5,802 bases of DNA from Ramlibacter sp. (GTDB lineage: Bacteria > Pseudomonadota > Gammaproteobacteria > Burkholderiales > Burkholderiaceae_C), in contig JAJNBO010000188.1 in assembly GCA_021156245.1 (NCBI GenBank), positions 1-5,802 on the forward strand. The letters run 5' to 3'. The translations under genes and the position numbers were made by a program. The notes beneath the pieces were generated by a model. It did no database searches and was not told the DNA's origin. It saw only the letters and a list, made by a program, of their open reading frames with translations. Below, piece after piece: positions 1 through 4,830 of the stretch. Within the stretch, counting starts at the first letter, position 1. The number at the start of each line of letters is the position of its first letter.

Positions 1-1
1 C

Positions 2-1000
2 CCGCCGAAGGGCTTCGAGGGCTGGCGCGTCACCACCATCGGCGACGACATCGCCTGGATCAAGCCGGGCGCCGATGGCCGCCTGTACGCGATCAACCCC
101 GAGGCCGGCTACTTCGGCGTCGCACCGGGCACCAACACGCAGACCAACCCGAACTGCATGGCCAGCTTGGACAAGAACGTCATCTTCACCAACGTGGCGC
201 TGACCGACGACGGCGACGTGTGGTGGGAAGGCATGAGCGAGCCGCCCGCGCACGCCATCGACTGGCAGGGCAAGGACTGGACGCCGCAGCTCGCCAAGGA
301 AACGGGCGCCAAGGCCGCGCACCCGAACGCCCGCTTCACCGTCGCGGCCGTCAACAACCCGGCGCTGGACCCGGCGTGGGACGACCCGGCCGGCGTGCCG
401 ATCGATGCCTTCATCTTCGGCGGCCGCCGCTCCAACACCGTGCCGCTGGTGACCGAGGCCAACGACTGGGTCGAGGGCGTCTACATGGCCGCGACCATGG
501 GCTCCGAGACCACCGCCGCCATCATCGGCGCGCAGGGCGTCGTGCGCCGCGACCCGTTCGCCATGCTGCCCTTCACCGGCTACAACATGAGCGACTACTT
601 CCAGCACTGGCTCGACCTGGGCCGGAAGCTGCAGGCGTCGGGCGCCAAGCTGCCCAAGATCTTCACCACCAACTGGTTCCGCAAGGGCGAGGACGGCAAG
701 TTCGTCTGGCCGGGCTACGGCGAGAACATGCGCGTGCTCAAGTGGATGATCGACCGCATCGAAGGCAAGGTGACCGGCGAGCAGCACGCCTTCGGCACCA
801 GCCCCCGCTACCAGGAACTGAATTGGGAAGGCCTGCCTTTCACGCAGCAGCAGTTCGACCAGGTCACGAGCATCGACCTGCCGGCGTGGGAGAAGGAGCT
901 GCAGCTGCACCAGGAGCTGTTCCAGCAGCTCGAATACCGCCTGCCCGCGGAGCTGAAGGAGACGAAGGCGGAGATCGAGAAGCGGCTGGCGGCCGCCTGA
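2..1000 (+). CDS. pckG: Phosphoenolpyruvate carboxykinase (GTP), C-terminal part
   Basis: Cytosolic enzyme that converts oxaloacetate and GTP to phosphoenolpyruvate, GDP and CO2, the entry step of gluconeogenesis. The reading frame is open from base 2 and gives 332 residues before TGA; family members have roughly 600 to 620, so about 45% including the N-terminus and the P-loop lies off the left edge. Visible family landmarks in order are the metal/nucleotide-binding kinase-2 motif GDDIAW (bases 41-58), TNPNCM (140-157), FGGRR (416-430), the omega-lid region running into [15 protein letters not shown] (671-685) and PGYGEN (710-727). Collinearity with mycobacterial and animal GTP enzymes is strong throughout, and the ATP-type family does not carry these motifs. 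The C-terminus is rich in Glu, Lys and Leu, as usual. No frameshift is seen. A terminator and REP-like hairpins follow directly. The product call is very secure; whether the hidden N-terminal part is intact cannot be judged. Confidence 0.97.
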   Translation, partial: PPKGFEGWRVTTIGDDIAWIKPGADGRLYAINPEAGYFGVAPGTNTQTNPNCMASLDKNVIFTNVALTDDGDVWWEGMSEPPAHAIDWQGKDWTPQLAKETGAKAAHPNARFTVAAVNNPALDPAWDDPAGVPIDAFIFGGRRSNTVPLVTEANDWVEGVYMAATMGSETTAAIIGAQGVVRRDPFAMLPFTGYNMSDYFQHWLDLGRKLQASGAKLPKIFTTNWFRKGEDGKFVWPGYGENMRVLKWMIDRIEGKVTGEQHAFGTSPRYQELNWEGLPFTQQQFDQVTSIDLPAWEKELQLHQELFQQLEYRLPAELKETKAEIEKRLAAA

Positions 1001-1030
1001 TCGTCGTCCCCGCGGAGGCGGGGACCCAGG
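1001..1030 (+). repeat. REP-like hairpin, left copy
   Basis: Begins at the base after the pckG stop codon. Bases 1006-1013 and 1018-1025 form a perfect 8-bp GC-rich stem with loop GGAG. The sequence is a version of the intergenic hairpin family ending in CCCAGG that is scattered through many beta- and gammaproteobacterial genomes. An inverted relative lies at 1079-1106: over 30 aligned positions (from 1003 to 1032, reverse-complemented against the right copy) 25 agree and all five differences are transitions. Identification as a dispersed REP element is from memory of the motif; copy number in this genome cannot be seen here. Confidence 0.75.
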
Positions 1031-1036
1031 GCTCCC

Positions 1037-1068
1037 AAAGAAAAAGCCACCCAACGGGTGGCTTTCTC
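1037..1068. terminator. Bidirectional rho-independent terminator
   Basis: A 10-bp perfect stem pairs 1043-1052 with 1056-1065 around a 3-base loop (five bases if the last pair opens). On the + strand it is followed by TTTCTC, a modest U-tract ending pckG. On the - strand it is followed by TTTTTCTTT (1045 down to 1037), a better U-tract that would end the small-gene operon whose stop codon is at 1111-1113. The convergent gene arrangement fits a shared terminator. Folding energy was not calculated. Confidence 0.85.
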
Positions 1069-1078
1069 ACTGGAGGCC

Positions 1079-1106
1079 CTGGATTCCCGCCTTCGCGGGA
1101 ATGACG
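1079..1106 (-). repeat. REP-like hairpin, right inverted copy
   Basis: Bases 1083-1090 pair perfectly with 1095-1102 around loop CTTC. The element is the inverted partner of 1001-1030. Two of its stem pairs are A-T or T-A where the left copy has G-C or C-G, so both bases of each pair have changed together. Together with the terminator between them the two copies form one large imperfect palindrome of about 105 bases. It ends only 4 bases before the stop codon of the small gene on the - strand. Confidence 0.75.
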
Positions 1107-1110
1107 GAAT

Positions 1111-1287
1111 TCAATCCCGCCAAGGCTTCAGGCGATACACCGTGGCCGCCGCCGGTTCGACCGGCTTGGCCGTCCTGGCCAGCCACCTGCGCTGCCGCTC
1201 CTGCGCGCGGCGTTGCGCCACCCGGTGGGACCAGGCATCCAGCGTGCGCAGCAGCCGCTGCGGCAACCAGTGGATGACGGCGAGCAT
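1111..1287 (-). CDS. Small arginine-rich hypothetical protein (58 aa)
   Basis: No family recognised. A short N-terminal hydrophobic/aromatic stretch (LAVIHWLPQRLL) leads into a strongly basic, probably helical segment (about residues 18-38, including HRVAQRRAQERQRRW) and ends in VYRLKPWRD. About 11 residues are arginine. Two adjacent ATG codons are possible (1290 and 1287); the GAGG at 1296-1293 lies 5 bases before the second and only 2 before the first, so I chose 1287. It starts about 11 bases after the stop of the upstream 104-residue gene on the same strand and ends at the shared terminator, so it is probably the second gene of a two-gene operon. The frame stays open upstream to 1395, but the added residues overlap the other gene and look like shadow sequence. 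Similar short Arg-rich ORFs are common beside small genes in Comamonadaceae; a membrane- or nucleic-acid-associated role would be a guess. Confidence 0.6.
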   Translation of the reverse strand: MLAVIHWLPQRLLRTLDAWSHRVAQRRAQERQRRWLARTAKPVEPAAATVYRLKPWRD

Positions 1288-1298
1288 CATGGCCTCGC

Positions 1299-1613
1299 TC
1301 AGTAGTAGCGGTAGCGGCCGATGTCGGCGGCTTCGCGGCTCATCGCGCGGCTGAGGTCGGCCATCACGCGGGCGTCGCTCAGTGCGATCTCCCACAGCTT
1401 GTGGTCGGCGGCACGCTGCTTGCGGTCGGCAGCCCAGCGGGCCAGGCCGCTCCGGATGGCGCCGAGGGCGCCGGTGATGGGCGAGCCGACCACGGCCAGC
1501 GCGTGCAGCGCGGCGATGGTGATGCTGAAGCTGCGGAGGGCGGCGAAGCCATTGACCATGCGGGTCACGCCGCCATGCTCTGCCGGAATATCGATGTGGA
1601 CGAATCGTGCCAT
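1299..1613 (-). CDS. Conserved-looking hypothetical protein (104 aa)
   Basis: Function not recognised. Residues about 22-53 are largely hydrophobic and Ala/Gly/Ile-rich (FAALRSFSITIAALHALAV), compatible with one membrane helix or a hydrophobic helix pair. A basic linker follows (RWAADRKQRAADHK), then a C-terminal module with IALSDARVMADLSRAM and an aromatic end, RYRYY. No cleavable signal peptide is obvious. Start choice: a GTG at 1619 is in frame, but the strong Shine-Dalgarno GGGGAG at 1627-1622 lies 8 bases before the ATG at 1613 and only 2 before the GTG. It is the first gene of a probable operon with the 58-residue gene downstream and is divergent from the LysR-type regulator at 1731, which makes it the natural candidate target of that regulator. 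The C-terminal module reads like a conserved small-protein motif but I cannot name it; a distant tie to DUF1127-like proteins was considered and not supported. Confidence 0.75.
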   Translation of the reverse strand: MARFVHIDIPAEHGGVTRMVNGFAALRSFSITIAALHALAVVGSPITGALGAIRSGLARWAADRKQRAADHKLWEIALSDARVMADLSRAMSREAADIGRYRYY

Positions 1614-1621
1614 GTTCACTT

Positions 1622-1627
1622 CTCCCC
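1622..1627 (-). promoter_or_regulatory. Shine-Dalgarno of the 104-aa gene
   Basis: GGGGAG on the - strand with 8 bases to the ATG at 1613. It decides between that ATG and the in-frame GTG two codons upstream. It is the clearest ribosome binding site in the window. Confidence 0.7.
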
Positions 1628-1666
1628 TTTGGACGCTTGTGGCGATGTGCCGGGTGCGTGGAACGA

Positions 1667-1688
1667 ATATTAGGGTTAGCCCTGATAT
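1667..1688. promoter_or_regulatory. Dyad, candidate LysR-type operator
   Basis: ATATTAGGG (1667-1675) and CCCTGATAT (1680-1688) form an inverted repeat with 8 of 9 positions matching and a 4-base spacer TTAG. It lies in the AT-rich part of the divergent region between the small-gene operon and the LysR-type regulator. The overlapping TAATAT on the - strand (1672 to 1667) would serve as a -10 for the small-gene operon, giving a leader of roughly 45 bases; no good -35 accompanies it, as expected for an activator-dependent promoter. LysR regulators usually bind interrupted dyads of this kind; the assignment is inference. Confidence 0.5.
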
Positions 1689-1689
1689 T

Positions 1690-1720
1690 TTGCTACTTTT
1701 GATTAATGATGGATATCATT
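1690..1720 (+). promoter_or_regulatory. Promoter of the LysR gene with overlapping dyad
   Basis: TTGCTA (1690-1695) and TATCAT (1714-1719) resemble sigma-70 -35 and -10 hexamers (4/6 and 5/6) with an 18-base spacer. The -10 lies inside a perfect 6-bp dyad, AATGAT (1705-1710) with ATCATT (1715-1720), whose centre is 35 bases from the centre of the upstream dyad. The start codon at 1731 lies 11 bases after the -10, so transcription would begin within a few bases of the ATG. The overlap of dyad and -10 suggests autorepression. Hexamer matching by eye only. Confidence 0.45.
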
Positions 1721-1730
1721 CACCAAACGT

Positions 1731-2690
1731 ATGAAAACCCCGAACTTCCGCACCCTCGACCTGAACCTGCTGCGCGTGTTCGACCAGGTCATGAGCGAGC
1801 GCAACCTCACCCGGGCTGCGCGCAACCTGTCGATGACCCAGCCCGCGGTGAGCAATGCCCTGAATCGCCTGCGCGATGCGCTCGGGGACCGGCTGGTGAG
1901 CCGCAGCGGCTACGGCGTGGAGCCGACGCCGCGTGCGCTGGCCTTGTGGCCGTCGATCGCGGAAGCGCTGAGGCAGCTGGAAAGCTCCATCGCGCCGGGC
2001 GAGTTCATCGCCTCCGAAGCCACCAATACCTTCACGCTGGCGATGGCGGACGCGACCGCAGCCGAGCTGATGCCCGGGCTGGTGAGCATCATGGAACGCG
2101 ACGCACCCGGCATCACCATCCGGGTGGTGCCGCTGACAACGCGCGACCCTCGCCGCCTGGTGGACGAAGGATCCGTGGACCTCGCGGTGGGCTTCTTCCC
2201 TGCCGTGCTGGCCGACCTGACGTCCCAGGAACAGGCCGGCACGCTCGCCGCGTTCGACCACCAGCGGTTGTACGACGGCCGCTACGTCTGCGTCATGCGG
2301 CAGGACCATCCCATGGCCCGCGGTCCCTTGACCTTGACCCGGTACTGCTCGGCACGGCACCTGCTCGTCAGCTTTTCCGGCCGCCCGTTCGGCTTCATCG
2401 ACGAGGCGCTGGCCTCGCTGGGCAAGCAGCGGCGGGTGGTGATGACGGTGAACCAGTTCTTCACGGCCGGCCGCGTCGTCGCCGGGTCCGACCTGCTCAC
2501 GGTGCTGCCCGAGCACTTCATCTCCACCACGGGCCGGGCCCACGAGCTGGTGCAGCGCGAACTGCCGTTCGAGGTGACGCCAGTGCACGTGGACGCGCTG
2601 TGGCACCGGCGGCAGGGACAACGGGGCGACCACGCCTGGCTGCGGCTCGCACTCGCGGCGGCGGCGCAAACCGCGTTCGCGCGCAGCTAA
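1731..2690 (+). CDS. LysR-type transcriptional regulator, NodD/NahR/DntR-like
   Basis: Cytoplasmic DNA-binding regulator of 319 residues, close to the usual 300 to 320. The N-terminal winged helix-turn-helix spans about residues 11-69, with the recognition region SMTQPAVSNALNRLRDALGD and the following wing containing GYGVEPTPRA. The linker helix is about 70-90 and the periplasmic-binding-protein-like effector domain about 98-305. The opening RTLDLNLLRVFDQV and the C-terminal VHVDALWHRRQ followed by HAWLR are typical of the NodD/NahR/DntR/LeuO branch, many of whose members sense aromatic acids; the actual ligand cannot be told. The ATG at 1731 is the only start that keeps the full HTH domain; no Shine-Dalgarno precedes it. 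It is divergent from the two-gene operon at 1613-1111 and 13 bases ahead of the phosphoesterase gene. Likely regulates the divergent operon and itself. Family call secure, subgroup fairly sure. Confidence 0.93.
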   Translation: MKTPNFRTLDLNLLRVFDQVMSERNLTRAARNLSMTQPAVSNALNRLRDALGDRLVSRSGYGVEPTPRALALWPSIAEALRQLESSIAPGEFIASEATNTFTLAMADATAAELMPGLVSIMERDAPGITIRVVPLTTRDPRRLVDEGSVDLAVGFFPAVLADLTSQEQAGTLAAFDHQRLYDGRYVCVMRQDHPMARGPLTLTRYCSARHLLVSFSGRPFGFIDEALASLGKQRRVVMTVNQFFTAGRVVAGSDLLTVLPEHFISTTGRAHELVQRELPFEVTPVHVDALWHRRQGQRGDHAWLRLALAAAAQTAFARS

Positions 2691-2691
2691 G

Positions 2692-2697
2692 TACCAT
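2692..2697 (+). promoter_or_regulatory. Possible -10 element for leaderless transcript
   Basis: TACCAT sits in the 13-base gap between the regulator stop codon and the GTG start of the phosphoesterase gene. Its last base is 7 bases before the GTG, the distance expected between a -10 element and the transcription start, and there is no Shine-Dalgarno. No convincing -35 is seen about 17 bases upstream, so read-through from the regulator gene remains an equally good explanation. Confidence 0.3.
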
Positions 2698-2703
2698 CGC
2701 GGC

Positions 2704-3519
2704 GTGAAGATCCAGCTGATGTCCGACCTCCACCTGGAGGGCAACCCGCATTTCGTCCCCCGCCCCGCCCGCGGCGCCGAGCTGCTGGTGCTCGCCGGGG
2801 ACATCGGTTCCTACCAGCGCGGCTCGCAGCTGCAGGACGACGACTTCGGGCTCGGCCGCTTCTCGCCGCGGCAGGGCTGGCCCGTGCCGGTGCTCTACGT
2901 ACCCGGCAACCACGAGTACGACAGCCTGGACTTCGACGAGGCGCACGCGCGCCTGCGCGAAACCTGCAAGCGCCTGGACATCACCTGGCTGGAACGCGAG
3001 GTTTGCGTGCTCGACGGCATCCGCTTCGTCGGCACCACGCTCTGGTCCGACTTCGATGCGCTGGCGCGCCAGCCGGGCGTCGAGGAGCCCACGCCCGGCG
3101 AAGCGCTGAAGCTGCGGGAAAAGGGGTTCCGCGCCGCCAACTTCTACCTGCAGAAAGCAGCGGGAATGCGCCGCGGGGAACCGCTGCTGGCAGAAGGCTG
3201 GCGCGAGCTCGCGCTGGAGTGCGAGCAGTGGCTGCGCCATGCGCTGGCGCAGCCATTCGAAGGCACCACGGTGGTCGTGACGCACTTCGCGCCGAGCCTG
3301 CGCAGCGCCGATCCGCGCTACGGCGTCACGCCCGCGACCGCCGGCTTCTGCAATTCGCTCCAGGACCTGATGGCGCAGGCCCAGTTCTGGCTGCACGGTC
3401 ACCTGCATTGCCAGCAGGATTACGTCGAGAGCGGATGCCGGGTGCTGGCCAACACGCTCGGCTACGCACGCAAGGGCGAGCAGGAAGGCTTCCGCGAAAC
3501 GTTCGTGCTCACCATCTAG
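2704..3519 (+). CDS. Calcineurin-like metallophosphoesterase
   Basis: Predicted dinuclear-metal phosphoesterase of 271 residues (Pfam Metallophos fold), probably cytoplasmic since no signal peptide is present. All expected metal and catalytic motifs are there: D8-L-H10 in SDLHLE, D33 in AGDIG, N69-H70 in GNHEY, H194 in VVTHFAPS, and the G232-H233-L-H235 motif in HGHLHC. Between about 110 and 185 lies a helical insert without family-defining motifs. The substrate is unknown; nucleotides, cyclic nucleotides or phosphoproteins are all known for relatives. Start GTG at 2704 places the first metal-binding Asp at residue 8, as is normal; no upstream alternative fits because the preceding gene ends at 2690. 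No Shine-Dalgarno is visible. It may be read through from the LysR gene or use its own promoter. Similar genes are often annotated as plain metallophosphoesterase in Burkholderiales. Fold very sure, biological role unknown. Confidence 0.93.
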   Translation: MKIQLMSDLHLEGNPHFVPRPARGAELLVLAGDIGSYQRGSQLQDDDFGLGRFSPRQGWPVPVLYVPGNHEYDSLDFDEAHARLRETCKRLDITWLEREVCVLDGIRFVGTTLWSDFDALARQPGVEEPTPGEALKLREKGFRAANFYLQKAAGMRRGEPLLAEGWRELALECEQWLRHALAQPFEGTTVVVTHFAPSLRSADPRYGVTPATAGFCNSLQDLMAQAQFWLHGHLHCQQDYVESGCRVLANTLGYARKGEQEGFRETFVLTI

Positions 3520-3690
3520 GTGCGGCAGCAAGGCGCTTAGGGCGTTTGCTTCAGTCGATAGTTCTCCGTTCGCGCTTGCAGCGAAGGGAATTTGGGAACA
3601 ACTGGCACAGGGACTTTACAAGCGCGGTGTGCCTCGGCGGACGAAGGCGCGCACACTTCGGGCAAAGCAAAGGCCCGCCCTGAAAGCACC

Positions 3691-3834
3691 ATGATGAAAC
3701 CGCTCTGGACGCAGACCCTGTTGTGGCTTGTTGCCGTCGCGGCGGCCGTGCTCCTTGCGCTCGCCTCGCCGGACACGGTCGATCTCGACGCCGGCGAAAC
3801 CTTCTTCCCCGCACCCGCCGTCGCGCCGCGCTGA
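3691..3834 (+). CDS. Small single-pass membrane or secreted peptide (47 aa)
   Basis: No family recognised. Two adjacent ATG codons (3691, 3694) start a protein with a short N-terminal stretch (MMKPLWTQ), one hydrophobic segment at about residues 8-26 (LLWLVAVAAAVLLALA), then a short acidic and Pro/Ala-rich tail. ALA at residues 23-25 could be a signal-peptidase I site, in which case a 22-residue peptide would be exported; otherwise it is a single-pass inner-membrane protein with the tail outside. GAAAG at 3682-3686 is only a weak ribosome binding site. The frame is open upstream to a TTG at 3592, but those residues look non-coding. It ends 7 bases before the stop of the converging ArgP-like gene. 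The gene is preceded by 171 bases without another gene and may have its own promoter there. The hydrophobic pattern supports a real gene, but its shortness keeps confidence moderate. Confidence 0.5.
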   Translation: MMKPLWTQTLLWLVAVAAAVLLALASPDTVDLDAGETFFPAPAVAPR

Positions 3835-3841
3835 ACGCGCG

Positions 3842-4756
3842 TCAGGCCGGGCCGAGCGCCTGGCTCGCGGCCCGCGTGAGCGCCGATGTCAGCTGGTCGA
3901 GCACGCCGGACTCCAAATTCCAGCAGTGCCAGTACAGCTGCACCGGCGCCGACGCCTTCGGCACCAGGTTCACCAGTTCTCCCTGCGCGAGCAGGCCGCG
4001 CACCAACAGCTCGGGCACCACGCTGGCGCCCCAGCCTGCCAGCACCGCGCGCACCTGGCCTTCCGAACTCGGCATGAACAGCTGGCGCAGCGACACGCGC
4101 TTGAGGCCGAAGGCCTGGCCGACGAATTCCGCCTGCATGTCGTCCTTGCGGTTGAACGCCACGAAGGGGACATCACGGAAGCTGTGCGGCGTCAGGCCTC
4201 GTGGCAGTCGCGCCTCGGCGAAGCCGCGCGAGGCAACGGCGACGTAGCGCATCGCGCCCAGCGGCACCACCTTGCAGCCGCGCAAGGCCTGCTTCACCGT
4301 GGTGACGCAACCGAGCACCTGCCCTTCGCGCAGCCATTCGTGCGTGAAGTCCTGGTCGTCCGTGATGATCTCCAGCGGCACGCCTTGGCGCGCGAGCGGG
4401 TCGAGTGCCGGCAGCGCCCAGGTCGCGATGCTGTCCGCGTTGACGGCGATGGAGATGCGCTCCTCCTCGCCCGCGCCTCCGGTGCTGCTGGGCGCCAGTT
4501 CCCGCAGCTCGCGCTCCACGTCCGCCCGCAACAGCCGCAACTGCCGGGTGTGCTTCAGCAGCAGGTTGCCGGCCGCCGTCGGCCGCAAGGGGCGGCTGCG
4601 GACCAGCAGCACGGTGCCTACCTGCGCCTCCAGGGCGCGCAGCCTCTGCGATACGGCGGACTGCGTGATCGACAGCCGCTGCGCCGCCTTGTCGAAGCCG
4701 CCTTCCTCCACGATGGCGGCAAGGCACTCCAGCGCGGCGGGGTCGAAGGTGTTCAT
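3842..4756 (-). CDS. argP: LysR-type regulator of the ArgP/LysG family
   Basis: DNA-binding regulator of 304 residues, close to the size of E. coli ArgP (IciA). The winged helix-turn-helix covers about residues 5-63, with FDKAAQRLSITQSAVSQRL as the HTH core, nearly the same as in ArgP. The effector domain carries the ArgP signature SIAVNADSIATW (102-113), the FNRKDDMQ region (201-208) and LYWHCWNLES (274-283), all collinear with ArgP. Known relatives sense lysine and arginine and activate the exporter genes argO or lysE. Here the divergent neighbour is dadA, so control of D-amino acid oxidation is the better guess; the ligand could still be a basic amino acid. Start ATG at 4756 gives a standard N-terminus; no Shine-Dalgarno is seen. 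It converges with the 47-residue gene. Family membership is secure, the symbol is by homology and orthology in function is not shown. Confidence 0.9.
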   Translation of the reverse strand: MNTFDPAALECLAAIVEEGGFDKAAQRLSITQSAVSQRLRALEAQVGTVLLVRSRPLRPTAAGNLLLKHTRQLRLLRADVERELRELAPSSTGGAGEEERISIAVNADSIATWALPALDPLARQGVPLEIITDDQDFTHEWLREGQVLGCVTTVKQALRGCKVVPLGAMRYVAVASRGFAEARLPRGLTPHSFRDVPFVAFNRKDDMQAEFVGQAFGLKRVSLRQLFMPSSEGQVRAVLAGWGASVVPELLVRGLLAQGELVNLVPKASAPVQLYWHCWNLESGVLDQLTSALTRAASQALGPA

Positions 4757-4830
4757 AAGCCAGACTGATGAAACGCCAAACAGTTTAATTCGGCTTTCGC
4801 TTTTCGATGGGTCGCCGCAAACTTGCCTGC
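4757..4830. promoter_or_regulatory. Divergent argP-dadA regulatory region
   Basis: The 74 bases between two divergent start codons must hold both promoters. AAAC (4771-4774) and GTTT (4783-4786) make a short dyad with 8 bases between, a possible LysR-type operator. TTTAAT (4784-4789) resembles a -10 for dadA (5/6) and would give a leader of about 35 bases, but no fitting -35 precedes it, which is common at activator-dependent promoters. CTTTCGCTTTTCG (4794-4806) is a small pyrimidine-rich direct repeat. No Shine-Dalgarno precedes either start codon. The region as a control region is sure from layout; the individual elements are weak. Confidence 0.5.

Noticed and set aside
220..1104. Long + strand frame of 294 residues over pckG
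   Set aside because: Arg/Gly/Ala-rich shadow of pckG in another frame, typical of high-GC DNA. The pckG frame has unmistakable family motifs.
1288..1395. Longer start for the 58-residue gene on the - strand
   Set aside because: It would overlap the 3' part of the 104-residue gene by almost 100 bases, and the added residues are Arg/Pro-rich shadow-like sequence. The GAGG upstream of 1287 supports the short form.
1716..2804. 362-residue - strand frame over the LysR gene, and the 337-residue one at 2518-3531
   Set aside because: Antisense shadows of the LysR-type regulator and the phosphoesterase genes; composition is His/Arg/Gln-rich with no recognisable domain.
3528..3550. Possible terminator after the phosphoesterase gene (GCAAGGCGC with GCGTTTGC)
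   Set aside because: The stem needs a bulge and a wobble pair, and no U-tract follows. Too weak to call.
3601..3620. Possible sigma-54 promoter: CTGGCAC at 3602-3608
   Set aside because: The -24 half is a perfect match, but the invariant GC doublet ten bases after the GG is TT, so the -12 half is missing. The same stretch has GGGAAC (3594-3599), like an ECF sigma -35, but no fitting -10 follows.
3592..3690. Upstream extension of the 47-residue gene to a TTG start (80 residues)
   Set aside because: The added residues have no hydrophobic or domain pattern, would bury the signal-anchor segment inside the protein, and there is no ribosome binding site before the TTG.
3827..3839. CGCG-N5-CGCG hairpin at the convergent ends of the 47-residue and ArgP-like genes
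   Set aside because: Only 4 bp, no U-tract on either strand, and such repeats are expected by chance at this GC content.
3728..4768. 346-residue + strand frame over the ArgP-like gene
   Set aside because: Antisense shadow; the - strand frame contains the full LysR HTH and ArgP signature.
4807..4830. Earlier in-frame ATG for dadA
   Set aside because: It would add MGRRKLAC ahead of the family-typical N-terminus, which in other DadA proteins begins directly before the Rossmann strand; no ribosome binding site favours it.
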